This document shows positions 24,859 through 33,645 of a stretch of DNA of 64,000 nucleotides, piece by piece. This stretch comes from Pyrococcus kukulkanii (GTDB taxonomy: Archaea > Methanobacteriota_B > Thermococci > Thermococcales > Thermococcaceae): NCBI RefSeq assembly GCF_001577775.1, contig NZ_CP010835.1, forward strand, positions 1,116,001-1,180,000. The letters are read 5' to 3'. The position numbers and the translations under genes were made by a program. The first letter of the stretch is position 1. Every line of letters starts with the position of its first letter. The notes beneath the pieces are model-generated. The model made no database searches. It was not told the DNA's origin and was given only the letters and a program-made list of their open reading frames with translations.

Positions 24859-26664
24859 TTATAGAGATGCCCAAATTGAGAAACCCTCATCAAGATACCT
24901 CTTAAGCAACTTACCGACAGGTGAGCTCTTTGAAACTTTCACTACCCCCTTCTTGCTCGGAGTCGCCGTGAAGACGTAATCATTACCTGCATAAAACCTC
25001 AAGGGCTTCCTTGCATAGTCGGGGGAAACTCTGAGGACTATACTCTTCTTCTTTTCCTCTATTTCTACAGGGATTTTTTCTTTGACCTCTGGCTGTTTCT
25101 CCGCAAAGCTCTTTACGTCAATACTTATTCCAAGTCTCTTCTCTAACTCTTGTATCCTCTTCCCCTTCTTCCCTATTATTGTCGGGATGTCAAACTCATC
25201 CGCGTATATAACGGCCTTGTGCGGGCTGACGAGTTCAACCTCAGTGTACACATCTGGCAGGAACCTCTGTATTTCCTGCTTAAGCCTCTTCTCCGCAAGC
25301 TTTAGAGCTGGTGCCTTCTCCTCCTTCTTTATTGGAACAACGCTGACCTCTTCACCGAACGTATAGATTTCGTACTCTAGCTGGCCAGTTTCAAAGTCCC
25401 TGACCTCTATTACGGGCCTTGCAAGATCCTCTTCCTTCATTCCGGTAGGCACCTTTACTTTGTACTCGAGCGTTAGAACCTTGGCGACTCTACCAGCTTT
25501 GATGAATATCACAGTATCAACTATCTGGGGGATCATACCTAGCTCTACCCTGCCGATAAACCTCTGAATTGCATCTATGGGCTTGGTCGCGTGAACAACT
25601 CCAACCATTCCAACGCCCGCGAGTCTTAGGTCGGTGTAGATTAGGAAGTCGCTAGTTTTTCTCATCTCATCGAATATAGTGTAGTCCGGTCTGACGAGTA
25701 GGAGTACGTCCCCAGTCTTCTCCATGCTTCCGTTAAGGGCAGTGTACTGAGTTATCTCCTCGCTAACTTGGAGATCCCTGGGTTTCTCCATTGTCTTAAC
25801 TATCTTGCCCATTGAAGCATACCACTCCGCTAACGCCTGGACGAAAGTTGTTTTACCTGCTCCTGGGGGCCCTGCGACTAAAATTCCTTCAGCTTTCTCC
25901 TTTAACCTCTCAAGGAGCTTCTCGCTTAGGTTGTAATCCTCGATACTAAGCTTCTTCACCGGCCTTACCGCGGTAATCTCAATTCTATCCGAGAATGGGG
26001 GCCTAGCTATGACGATTCTGTAGCTCCTAAGCTGAACGACCGTTGCTCCCGGCTCGTCAAGCTCTATAAAGCTCTCTGGATCTCTCCTCGCTCTCTCCAC
26101 TATGTCATCGGCTATCTCCTCAAGCTCTTCTTCAGTTAATGGTTTATCTCTTATCGAGACTAATCTCCATTCTCCCGGCCTTCCCTTCTTAGCCAGAGGC
26201 TTAACTCCTGCCTTTAAGTGAACGCTCATTGTTTCCTCATCAAAGAAGTCCTCCAACCTAGTCTTCGGCTCCCTTCTGCTCTCAAGGTATATCACCTCAA
26301 TCCCCTTGGCTATCGCTATGTCCCTCTGGACTTGATCTCCAGTTATTAGGACAGCGTTAAGCTCCCTTGCAACCTCCCTCACCATGTGATCAATTTCTCC
26401 TGCCTTTGCTCTTCTTATCTGCCATAACTCGGGTCTCTCGCCGTAGAACTCAAGCAGTATCTTGCCTTTGTCGGCCATTTCTCTAAGTCTCTTGAGTTCT
26501 TCGAGTCCAGTATGTCCTATTGCCTTTCCTTCATTAGCTTGATGCTCTATTTCAGCAATGACTGCTTCGGGCACTACGACCTTTACTTTCTCCTTTACTC
26601 GCTTTAAATACTGGGTGAGCCTGCCATCCACGATCACGCTCGTGTCTGGAACTATCACCCTCAC
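24859..26664 (-). CDS. PIN-domain ATPase with KH domain (PINA type)
   Basis: About 601 residues. An N-terminal PIN nuclease-like domain (VIVPDTSVIVDGRL, AVIAEIEHQ, VLITGDQVQRDIA) is joined to a secretion/T4P-type ATPase core with Walker A GPPGAGKTT (about 265-272) and the Walker B region PDYTIFDEM. A KH domain follows (IPTIIGKKGKRIQELEKRLG). PINA proteins are hexameric and reported to act on Holliday junctions in other archaea. The start is probably GTG 26664, five bases after GAGGTGA, rather than 26697. Confidence 0.85.
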   Translation of the reverse strand: MRVIVPDTSVIVDGRLTQYLKRVKEKVKVVVPEAVIAEIEHQANEGKAIGHTGLEELKRLREMADKGKILLEFYGERPELWQIRRAKAGEIDHMVREVARELNAVLITGDQVQRDIAIAKGIEVIYLESRREPKTRLEDFFDEETMSVHLKAGVKPLAKKGRPGEWRLVSIRDKPLTEEELEEIADDIVERARRDPESFIELDEPGATVVQLRSYRIVIARPPFSDRIEITAVRPVKKLSIEDYNLSEKLLERLKEKAEGILVAGPPGAGKTTFVQALAEWYASMGKIVKTMEKPRDLQVSEEITQYTALNGSMEKTGDVLLLVRPDYTIFDEMRKTSDFLIYTDLRLAGVGMVGVVHATKPIDAIQRFIGRVELGMIPQIVDTVIFIKAGRVAKVLTLEYKVKVPTGMKEEDLARPVIEVRDFETGQLEYEIYTFGEEVSVVPIKKEEKAPALKLAEKRLKQEIQRFLPDVYTEVELVSPHKAVIYADEFDIPTIIGKKGKRIQELEKRLGISIDVKSFAEKQPEVKEKIPVEIEEKKKSIVLRVSPDYARKPLRFYAGNDYVFTATPSKKGVVKVSKSSPVGKLLKRYLDEGFSIWASL

Positions 26665-26764
26665 GTCTCTCACCTCAGCCAAAGGTGAAATAGTCACTTT
26701 ATTAGGGTTTCCTCAGAAAACTTTTAAATACCAAAGGTTATTAAAAAACCTGGGGGTGGTAAAG

Positions 26765-27364
26765 ATGACACTAGTGGAAACAATTAGAATGATAAAAGAG
26801 GCAGAGGAAAAGGCATTGAAGGATTACAAAGAGCTCCTAAAAGAACTTAAAAGGCCAGAAGATGCCGAGCTTAGGAGAGTTATACTTAGACTTGCTGTTG
26901 ATAAGATATTTCACAAGGAATTAATGGAAGCAATTGAGAGGGCTTACAGAGAGGCCTCAGTGCTCTTGAAGGAGCATATAGAACCCTTCTACCCAGAGCT
27001 TGAGCCAATAAGAGAGTCCGTGATGGAGTTAGATCAAGGATTAGCTCTGCTCCCAGGAGTGCCTTCCCTGCTACTACCGTTAGACTTCGGAAAAGTTGGT
27101 TACAGAATACCGCCTGAAGAAGTCCTTGAAGAGTTGATAAAATCTTTTCCAGAAATCTCGATAATACCTCAAGACAAATTAGATAGAATAATAGAAAAAT
27201 TAAATGACGTCGTTGAAATGGAAAAGGAAATGCAAAACGGGTACAAGAAGTTAGAAAACAGAGCAAAGCATCCCGTAATTAGGGAGCTGTCAAAAGCAGT
27301 ACTCCATAATGAAGAGCAACATAATGCGATCTTAAGCAAAATCATTGATAAGTTCAAAAAATAG
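26765..27364 (+). CDS. Helical protein, possibly ferritin-like
   Basis: 199 residues, nearly all helical. The order MIKEAEEKALKDYKELLK, FHKELMEAIERAY, and a closing HPVIRELSKAVLHNEEQHN gives E...ExxH-like pairs reminiscent of ferritin-like/rubrerythrin folds, but the spacing is not clear enough to assert a di-iron site. A Pro/Leu-rich insert (LLPGVPSLLLPLDFG) sits in the middle. GGGGGTGG precedes ATG 26765, and TTTTAAATA at about 26722 is a likely TATA box. Confidence 0.6.
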   Translation: MTLVETIRMIKEAEEKALKDYKELLKELKRPEDAELRRVILRLAVDKIFHKELMEAIERAYREASVLLKEHIEPFYPELEPIRESVMELDQGLALLPGVPSLLLPLDFGKVGYRIPPEEVLEELIKSFPEISIIPQDKLDRIIEKLNDVVEMEKEMQNGYKKLENRAKHPVIRELSKAVLHNEEQHNAILSKIIDKFKK

Positions 27365-27458
27365 CCCGCTTCTTTAACTATTCTCTAATTATCTTTCATC
27401 CTCCCACTAGAGGGTCTTAGTAAAGCTTTTTAACTTAAACCCAGACTCCTGAGTTAGT

Positions 27459-28700
27459 ATGAAAGTAAGTAGTGGTCTTGAAACACTTGATCAAATATTG
27501 GGGGGCGGATTTGAAAAAACGCACAACATTGCAATAGTTGGGAGTATTGATAATGACCATGTGTTACTTCTTCATCAATTGGTTATGTCATTTTTATCAC
27601 AGGGATATAAGGTGCTCCTCATAGAGTTTAGGCAGGAGGTTAATTCACTTGTTAAATGGTTAGAGTCGTACGGGATAAATTACAACAAGTCCATTAAAGA
27701 AGGAAAGTTGAAGATATTAGATGGGTTTTCAAACTTGTACTCACCAACTCACATAGCTGGAACTAATATCCTACCAAACCCTATGGATCTTAGTATAACA
27801 ACAGCAATAATCCGGGATAGCGTTGTTAAGGATGCATATGATTTTGTTGTAATAGATGACCTAACTTCCTTATACACCCTTCAAACTGATCAGAAGGCAT
27901 ATATAAGGGTTGTAGTAAGGCTTGTTAATTCAATAAAAAGATTCGGAGCTTCGACGTTGGCTTCGTTGAACTCCGACGTTTTATCTACTCAAGATCTCTC
28001 CATGTTGCTAATACCCTTTGAGTACGTCTTAGAAACAAAAAACGAAACGATTACGATAAGAAGATCCTTCTTACCCCTAAAAATAAATCAGACATCAATT
28101 CCATATATCAGGAGCAATATTGGCATAATACCTGCCCAAGATGCATTTAAGAGTGTGGATAGGGTTAAAGAAGCTCTAATATTAGACAATACGGGAGCGT
28201 TGATAATGGGCGGTGTTAGGGTTCAGATAGTAGAAGAATACTCAGAAGCGGCCCTAATAGAGTTTATATACCAATTCTTAGGCCCTGAACATGGAAGAGA
28301 GTTTTTATATAGGTGGGGAAAGTATGAAATGATGAATTTTCCTATTAATCAGGATGTTATCAAGAACCTTCCTAAGATAGAAGCAATAAAGAGAATTCTT
28401 GAGGACAGTTTTGAATTTACAAAGGCCACTGGTGGGGGAATATTAAGGATTCTTGATATATCAGAGGATAGGATAGTGATAGAAGGAAAGAACTTGTTCC
28501 CTGGCTTAAGAAACTTTCCGTATCCAGCTCATTTAAACTATGTGGGGGTCCTTACTAGGCTCGTAGAAAAACTTACAGGGGAAATTTGGGAAGGTGAAGA
28601 AGTAGAATGTGAAAGTCAAGGACATAAAAGGTGCCTCTTTGTAATTAAAAGGCTATCCAAGGGTGACATTAAAGGGAACCTCAAGGGTTCCAAAAAGTGA
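27459..28700 (+). CDS. KaiC-like RecA domain fused to a V4R domain
   Basis: 413 residues. The N-terminal part (about 1-235) has a KaiC/RadA-like layout: SSGLETLDQILGGGFEK, KVLLIEFRQEV, FVVIDDLTSLY. The P-loop position reads GSIDNDHVLLL with no GKT/S, so ATP hydrolysis is doubtful. The C-terminal part (about 250-405) is a V4R domain, ending in ECESQGHKRCLFVIKR with the paired cysteines and preceded by TKATGGGILRILD. V4R domains bind small molecules in sensory and enzyme contexts. A sensor or regulatory role is inferred. No partner gene is obvious. The 3' end overlaps the convergent gene by 48 bases. Confidence 0.72.
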   Translation: MKVSSGLETLDQILGGGFEKTHNIAIVGSIDNDHVLLLHQLVMSFLSQGYKVLLIEFRQEVNSLVKWLESYGINYNKSIKEGKLKILDGFSNLYSPTHIAGTNILPNPMDLSITTAIIRDSVVKDAYDFVVIDDLTSLYTLQTDQKAYIRVVVRLVNSIKRFGASTLASLNSDVLSTQDLSMLLIPFEYVLETKNETITIRRSFLPLKINQTSIPYIRSNIGIIPAQDAFKSVDRVKEALILDNTGALIMGGVRVQIVEEYSEAALIEFIYQFLGPEHGREFLYRWGKYEMMNFPINQDVIKNLPKIEAIKRILEDSFEFTKATGGGILRILDISEDRIVIEGKNLFPGLRNFPYPAHLNYVGVLTRLVEKLTGEIWEGEEVECESQGHKRCLFVIKRLSKGDIKGNLKGSKK

Positions 28701-29126
28701 GTTGGCATACAGCCCTCCTGTTGCCCACCAGATTACATCTCCTGTTCTATTCTCAAGCAATGCTCTAACAAATTCCGTTGGGACATTCGAGTAATATATT
28801 GTGAAGTTAATTGGAATTGTTACCTTGTCTCCTGGGGTTAACGTTATTGTTCTGTTAATGGTATACTCTCCTATGTATATGTCCTCAGCGTAAAGTTCAA
28901 TCTTAATGCCATCTATGGAGACCCTCTTATTCGTGGGATTAAGAACTTCAACGATTGCAACGATTTTTGCACTATCCGTGTCAACGTGAGACACGTACAC
29001 ATCAACTAAGCCAACTTCGCAGTCATTAACAGGGCCTAAGGCTATGTACCTAAATATAAAGTAGCCAAAGTTAACTAGTGGGACAGAGATCAGCAAGAGG
29101 ATTAAAATTGTAACACTACGTCTCAT
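28653..29126 (-). CDS. LEA14-like membrane-anchored protein
   Basis: 157 residues with an N-terminal hydrophobic anchor (VTILILLLISVPLVNFGYFIF) and a beta-sandwich LEA14/WHy-like domain: VGLVDVYVSHVD, IVAIVEVLNPTNKRVSIDGIK (the conserved NPT/NPN motif), YIGEYTINRTITLTPGD and VTIPINFTIYY. Such domains are found in stress-related proteins; here it would face outside the cell. The start overlaps the end of the upstream gene by 11 bases, so the two are probably translated together. Confidence 0.7.
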   Translation of the reverse strand: MRRSVTILILLLISVPLVNFGYFIFRYIALGPVNDCEVGLVDVYVSHVDTDSAKIVAIVEVLNPTNKRVSIDGIKIELYAEDIYIGEYTINRTITLTPGDKVTIPINFTIYYSNVPTEFVRALLENRTGDVIWWATGGLYANSLFGTLEVPFNVTLG

Positions 29127-29574
29127 GTTCCTCCACCTTCAATCTAAGTCCCGTGTGTTCCTGCTTTATCCTTTCAACGATGTTTAGTATGGAGTCTGTA
29201 ACTTCTTTTAACTTGTTTGCAAGATCTTCCAACTCTTTTACAACTTCTTCAAATGTTTTCTCCATTTGCTCCACTTCTTCCATTGCTAACGCTAACTTCT
29301 CCTCTTCCTCCTTTCTGTAAACTTCTATGTGGAGAGTTTCGGGATACCACTTTATTTTTTCATCTTCAATGTCAAAGTCAAGGGACACCCTTATTACGTC
29401 CTCTTTCTTGACGTTCATTTCTTGAAGTTTTTCGAAGATGTACTTGTTAATTTCTGCACTAGCCCTTACGACTTCTTCAGGAGACACTTTTCCCCGGGTT
29501 GCTGCAAAAAGGACTTTCCTAACTTTATTAGCATAACCACTCGCTCTCACGAATCCCGTTAATAGCTTGGGCAT
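29116..29574 (-). CDS. Conserved archaeal protein (DUF2258-like)
   Basis: About 152 residues. It begins MPKLLTGFVRASGYANKVRK, a pattern I associate with the archaeal DUF2258 family, continues with KVSPEEVVRASAEINKYIFE and an Ile/Glu-rich strand, and ends in a long coiled coil (EEVEQMEKTFEEVVKELEDL). The ATG at 29574, with GGTGAGG upstream, is preferred over 29640, which would overlap the divergent adenylate kinase start. Function unknown. Confidence 0.65.
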   Translation of the reverse strand: MPKLLTGFVRASGYANKVRKVLFAATRGKVSPEEVVRASAEINKYIFEKLQEMNVKKEDVIRVSLDFDIEDEKIKWYPETLHIEVYRKEEEEKLALAMEEVEQMEKTFEEVVKELEDLANKLKEVTDSILNIVERIKQEHTGLRLKVEEHET

Positions 29575-29632
29575 AAACCTCACCGTAGTATTTTTAGATT
29601 TTGAAATATAAATTCTTGTTGGTGCTTTCGCA

Positions 29633-30295
29633 ATGAACATCCTTATCTTTGGCCCTCCTGGAAGTGGTAAGTCTACACAAGCCAGAAAAATAACCGAAAG
29701 GTACGGCTTAACTTATATTGCCTCAGGCGACATAATAAGGGCAGAAATTGAGGCAGGAACGCCACTTGGAAAGGAAATGGAGATGTATCTTTCTAGAGGC
29801 GATCTTATCCCAGACACGATAGTAAATACGTTAATAATATCCAAGCTAAGGAGGGTGAGAGAGAACTTCATAATGGATGGTTATCCCAGGACGCCAGAGC
29901 AGGTAATAGCCCTTGAAAACTACCTCTATGATCATGGGATAAAGGTAGATGTGGCAATAGACATCTACATTACGAAAGAGGAAAGCATTAGGAGGATTTC
30001 GGGAAGGAGGATCTGTAAGAACTGTGGGGCAGTCTATCACGTAGAGTTTAACCCCCCAAAGATCCCTGGGAAGTGCGACATCTGTGGAGGGGAGCTAATT
30101 CAGAGGAAAGATGACCGCCCAGAAATCATCGGCAAAAGGTACGATATATATTCAAGGAACATGAAGCCAATTATAAAGTTCTATCAAAAGCAGGGTATCT
30201 ACGTAAAAATTGATGGGCACGGAAGCATAAATGAAGTTTGGGAGAGGATAAGACCCCTCCTCGATTATATTTATAACCAAGAGAGACGGCGATGA
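29633..30295 (+). CDS. adk: Adenylate kinase
   Basis: 220 residues of the long, bacterial-type adenylate kinase with a Zn-stabilised lid. The P-loop GPPGSGKST starts at residue 7; DGYPRTPEQ is the NMP-site signature; the lid carries Cys128, Cys131, Cys148 and Cys151; DDRPEIIGKRYDIYSR contains the catalytic arginines. It interconverts ATP + AMP and 2 ADP. The stop TGA overlaps the candidate C/D sRNA that precedes tgtA. Confidence 0.95.
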   Translation: MNILIFGPPGSGKSTQARKITERYGLTYIASGDIIRAEIEAGTPLGKEMEMYLSRGDLIPDTIVNTLIISKLRRVRENFIMDGYPRTPEQVIALENYLYDHGIKVDVAIDIYITKEESIRRISGRRICKNCGAVYHVEFNPPKIPGKCDICGGELIQRKDDRPEIIGKRYDIYSRNMKPIIKFYQKQGIYVKIDGHGSINEVWERIRPLLDYIYNQERRR

Positions 30296-30345
30296 TTTGA
30301 CTCCGGAAAATCTGAGTGATGATGAAGTCCAGCCCGAATGAGCCG
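30288..30345 (+). ncRNA. Candidate C/D box sRNA between adk and tgtA
   Basis: C-like box GATGATT (30291-30297, one mismatch to RTGATGA) contains the adk stop codon. D' box CTGA is at 30312-30315, C' box GTGATGA at 30316-30322 (an overlapping ATGATGA follows), and the D box is either CCGA (30334-30337) or absent. GGC (30288-30290) and GCC (30342-30344) could close the RNA. The imperfect C and D boxes make this weaker than the two minus-strand cases. Its 3' end touches the tgtA ribosome binding site. Confidence 0.48.
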
Positions 30346-30355
30346 AGGTGATAGA

Positions 30356-32089
30356 ATGTTCAGATTTGAAATAAAAGCTAGGGACGCCGCTGGAAGGATA
30401 GGGAAGCTTGAAGTTAATGGAAAAAAGATAGAGACTCCAGCAATAATGCCCGTGGTGAACCCAAAGCAGATAATCGTTGAGCCCAAAGAACTCGAAAGAA
30501 TGGGTTTCAAGATAATAATCACGAACTCCTATATTATATACAAGGATCCAAAGTTAAGGGAGAAAGCCCTAGAAAAAGGAATACATAAGTTACTAAACTA
30601 CGACGGCATCGTTGAGGTTGACTCAGGATCATTCCAGCTCATGAGATATGGAAAAGTCGAGGTAACGAACAGGGAGATCATAGAGTTTCAGCACAAGATA
30701 GGGGTCGATATAGGAACTTTTCTTGATATCCCAACACCTCCAGACGCGCCCAGGAAGCAGGCTGAGGAGGATCTAAAATTAACATTAGAGAGGGCGAAGG
30801 AGGCTGAGGAAATAAAGGAAATACCAATGAACGCTACTATTCAAGGTTCAACTTACACCGACTTAAGGAGGTACGCTGCGAGAGTGTTAAGTGGGATGAA
30901 TTTTGAGATACACCCCATAGGAGCCGTTGTGCCCCTTCTCGAATCTTACAGGTTTAGAGAGCTCGTTGATGTTGTAGTATCATCAAAGATAGGCCTCAGG
31001 CCTGATAGGCCAGTGCACCTGTTTGGAGCTGGACATCCTATAATCTTTGCCCTCGCAGTAGCTATGGGCATTGACCTTTTTGATTCGGCAAGCTATGCCC
31101 TCTACGCAAAGGACGACAGATACCTAACTCCCCAAGGGACGAAGAGGCTTGATGAGCTAGAATACTTCCCATGCTCCTGCCCAGTCTGCTCTAGGTACAC
31201 TCCCCAGGAACTGAGAGAGATGCCAAAGGAGGAAAGAACAAGACTACTTGCGATACATAACCTATGGGTCATAAGAGAGGAGATCGAAAGAGTGAAGCAG
31301 GCAATAAAAGAGGGAGAACTATGGAGGCTTGTTGATGAGAGGGCTAGAGCCCATCCAAAGCTGTACGCCGCGTACAAGAGACTACTCGAGCACTATTCGT
31401 ACCTTGAAGAGTTCGAACCTATAACGAAGAAATCGGCGTTCTTCAAGATTAGTCAGGAGAGCCTAAACTGGCCGGTAGTTAGGAGAGCAAGGGAGAGAGC
31501 AGAGGGAGTAAAGAAGAAATTTAGAGAAACGATGAAGCATCCAATATTTGGTGAAATCCCGAAGTATCTTAGCCTCACATATCCCTTCGCTCAAAGTGAG
31601 GCTGAAGAAGATTTTGAAATCGTAAAGCCGACAAAGGAGAATGTGCTAGACTACATAAAGGCGATAGCCGAGTATCAGTTCGGAGAGAACGCCTCTAAGG
31701 CGTTTGAAGGGGCACAAGTTGAGCTGGCAAGGACAGGAATGCCGAGGCAGGTAAAGCTAAACGGGAAGAGATTAGCAACGGTTAGGGCGGATGATGGACT
31801 ACTAACGTTGGGAATAGAGGGGGCAAAGAGATTGCACTCAGTACTTCCATACCCTAGGATGAGGGTAGTCGTTAACGAGGAGGCCGAGCCATTTGCAAGA
31901 AAAGGTAAGGATGTCTTTGCGAAGTTTGTTGTCTTTGCTGATCCTGGGATAAGGCCCTACGACGAAGTGCTGGTCGTGAATGAGAAGGACGAATTATTAG
32001 CAACAGGCCAGGCCCTCCTTTCCGGGAGAGAGATGATAGTTTTCCAGACAGGAAGGGCCGTTAGGGTTAGGAAGGGAGTAGAGGGATAA
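30356..32089 (+). CDS. tgtA: Archaeosine tRNA-guanine transglycosylase
   Basis: 577 residues from ATG 30356 (GAGGTGAT upstream), typical of ArcTGT. The catalytic barrel has VVNPKQIIVEP, VDSGSFQLMRYG (Asp), DIGTFLDIPTPPDAP and VHLFGAGHP; the Zn site is CSCPVCSRYTP. A C-terminal half with a PUA domain (LDNG-like RVVVNEEAEPFARKGKDVFA) binds the 3' end of tRNA. It replaces guanine-15 with preQ0 in the D-loop as the first step to archaeosine. Confidence 0.95.
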   Translation: MFRFEIKARDAAGRIGKLEVNGKKIETPAIMPVVNPKQIIVEPKELERMGFKIIITNSYIIYKDPKLREKALEKGIHKLLNYDGIVEVDSGSFQLMRYGKVEVTNREIIEFQHKIGVDIGTFLDIPTPPDAPRKQAEEDLKLTLERAKEAEEIKEIPMNATIQGSTYTDLRRYAARVLSGMNFEIHPIGAVVPLLESYRFRELVDVVVSSKIGLRPDRPVHLFGAGHPIIFALAVAMGIDLFDSASYALYAKDDRYLTPQGTKRLDELEYFPCSCPVCSRYTPQELREMPKEERTRLLAIHNLWVIREEIERVKQAIKEGELWRLVDERARAHPKLYAAYKRLLEHYSYLEEFEPITKKSAFFKISQESLNWPVVRRARERAEGVKKKFRETMKHPIFGEIPKYLSLTYPFAQSEAEEDFEIVKPTKENVLDYIKAIAEYQFGENASKAFEGAQVELARTGMPRQVKLNGKRLATVRADDGLLTLGIEGAKRLHSVLPYPRMRVVVNEEAEPFARKGKDVFAKFVVFADPGIRPYDEVLVVNEKDELLATGQALLSGREMIVFQTGRAVRVRKGVEG

Positions 32090-32140
32090 CCAAAACCTTA
32101 TTACCAATGACCTAAAAAAAGGAAGGATGGTGATAAAGTT

Positions 32141-32440
32141 ATGGATCTGAACTTAATGGGTATAACTGGTGACGTTGGAGTTGGAGCTGTTGTTGGGTTT
32201 ATAATAGGGTACGCGCTCAAAAAGTTCATGAAGATCGTCATGGCCCTAATTGGAGCATACGTCTTAAGCCTTTTCTGGCTACAGCAGAAGGGAGTTATAA
32301 CGATAAATACCGACGCATTGTTCAACTTAACAAAGCAGGCCGCTCAAACGACTTTAAGCCTCGCAGATAAGGCAATAGGCATACTCCCAGGGAGTACTGC
32401 TTTTATTGCGGGGTTCTACCTCGGGTTTAAGAAGGGTTAA
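32141..32440 (+). CDS. FUN14-family small membrane protein
   Basis: 99 residues with Gly-rich membrane helices: GDVGVGAVVGFIIGYALKKF, IVMALIGAYVLSLFWLQQ and a C-terminal STAFIAGFYLGFKKG. The glycine zipper pattern and FxxGFxxGFKxG end match the FUN14 family, whose archaeal function is unknown. It starts at ATG 32141 with GGTGAT upstream and overlaps the convergent phosphodiesterase gene by 4 bases. Confidence 0.8.
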   Translation: MDLNLMGITGDVGVGAVVGFIIGYALKKFMKIVMALIGAYVLSLFWLQQKGVITINTDALFNLTKQAAQTTLSLADKAIGILPGSTAFIAGFYLGFKKG

Positions 32441-33546
32441 ATTAAGGGTTCCCCCTTCATATCTCCCCTCTTTTGAACTCCAAAGAACTTCAAGATCGTG
32501 GGGGCTATATCGTAGAGGCTTGCTTCCTCTCTCTTTACATCCAAACCCCAGACTATAAGTGGGACTTTCTTTACCCTCTCGTTTAGCGAGCCGTGCATCC
32601 CTCTAACCCAGTAGCTTGTTCCCTTAATTCCCCTGCACTCCCTGTGGTGACAGAACCAGTAACCTTCCTTGGCAGAAACTATTAAGTCCCCGCTAACGGG
32701 CACATCAAGGTAGGGGAGATCCTCCCTAAAGAAAACCGCCTTAACTCCTGGGGCCCTCCTTAAAAGCTGATAGGCTTCCTCCCTCTCCTCCGGGTTCTTT
32801 AGGTAAACGTGAACTCCTCCACCCGAGGAAACCCTAAGAACGTCAATTCCATTATTCCTCAAGTACTCCTTTAGGTTAACCCAGGTATGAACTTCCTCCT
32901 GCCCATGATCCGCAAATATTATGAAAGCATACTCATCCTTAAGCCTCTCCCAGAGGGTTCTAACGGCTGAATCGACGATCTCAACGGCTTTGAGAGCTCC
33001 CTTGCTTTCAGGCCCGTAATCATGTTGCATCCCATCTATTGAGGCAAAGTGAACCAACAGTAACTCCGGCTTGCACTCTTCATACAGGTAGAGGGCAGAG
33101 TTCAGAACCCACACATCCTTCTTCCAGTCCCTCCCATGCCTCCTGTAGAGCTCGTCCCCGGCAAAGAAAGGCGGGAAAATTCTGACGTCAACGTTGCTGA
33201 AGGGAGGCATTGTATAGCCGGAAACGCTCGCCACTCTTACCCCCTTCTGCCTTAGCAGGTCTTGAATTAGGGGAGCCTTTATGACCTTATGAGGGTTAAA
33301 GGCGACTTCATAATCATAAAACTTAACCCTAACACCGCTCAGCCTGTCGTAATAGCCGTTCTCAACTACCCAATGAATCCTGGGCTCAACCCCTGTCATT
33401 ACGGTGGTGTGAACTAAATCAGTAAGGGTAGGGAATATAGATTCAACTTCAAAAAAGTGGCCTTCCTCGGCGAGCTCACTCAAGAACGGCATGTACTTGA
33501 GGTTGTACACTCCGTTTCCGTCAAGACTTATCAGAGCAAGCTTCAT
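32437..33546 (-). CDS. Alkaline phosphatase superfamily phosphodiesterase/nucleotide pyrophosphatase-like
   Basis: 369 residues of the type I phosphodiesterase/AP superfamily: LALISLDGNG (metal Asp), FPTLTDLVHTTVMTGVEP with the Thr nucleophile context, LLLVHFASIDGMQHDYGP (metal Asp/His), FIIFADHGQEEV (Asp-His) and a final GMHGSLNERVKKVPLIVWG. It probably cleaves phosphate or phosphodiester bonds; substrate unknown. No signal peptide is seen. ATG 33546 follows GGTGAAAGC, and that ribosome binding site overlaps the 3' stem of the C/D sRNA upstream. Confidence 0.85.
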   Translation of the reverse strand: MKLALISLDGNGVYNLKYMPFLSELAEEGHFFEVESIFPTLTDLVHTTVMTGVEPRIHWVVENGYYDRLSGVRVKFYDYEVAFNPHKVIKAPLIQDLLRQKGVRVASVSGYTMPPFSNVDVRIFPPFFAGDELYRRHGRDWKKDVWVLNSALYLYEECKPELLLVHFASIDGMQHDYGPESKGALKAVEIVDSAVRTLWERLKDEYAFIIFADHGQEEVHTWVNLKEYLRNNGIDVLRVSSGGGVHVYLKNPEEREEAYQLLRRAPGVKAVFFREDLPYLDVPVSGDLIVSAKEGYWFCHHRECRGIKGTSYWVRGMHGSLNERVKKVPLIVWGLDVKREEASLYDIAPTILKFFGVQKRGDMKGEPLI

Positions 33547-33550
33547 GCTT

Positions 33551-33612
33551 TCACCTCAGCCGGTAGGTGGCTCATCACACTTCAGCCGGGAGTAGTTCAT
33601 CATCGTCGGTGA
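33551..33612 (-). ncRNA. C/D box sRNA (canonical boxes, terminal stem)
   Basis: Read on the minus strand: TCACC stem (33612-33608), C box ATGATGA (33604-33598), 11-nt guide ACTACTCCCGG region, D' box CTGA (33585-33582), C' box GTGATGA ending at 33572, guide GCCACCTACCGG, D box CTGA (33559-33556), then GGTGA (33555-33551) pairing with the 5' TCACC. All four boxes match consensus and both guides are 12 nt, as usual for Pyrococcus sRNAs. It lies in the divergent spacer directly upstream of the phosphodiesterase gene. It should guide 2'-O-methylation of rRNA or tRNA. Confidence 0.85.
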
Positions 33613-33645
33613 CCTTTTTAGCCCTTGATTTCATAAACTTAACCG

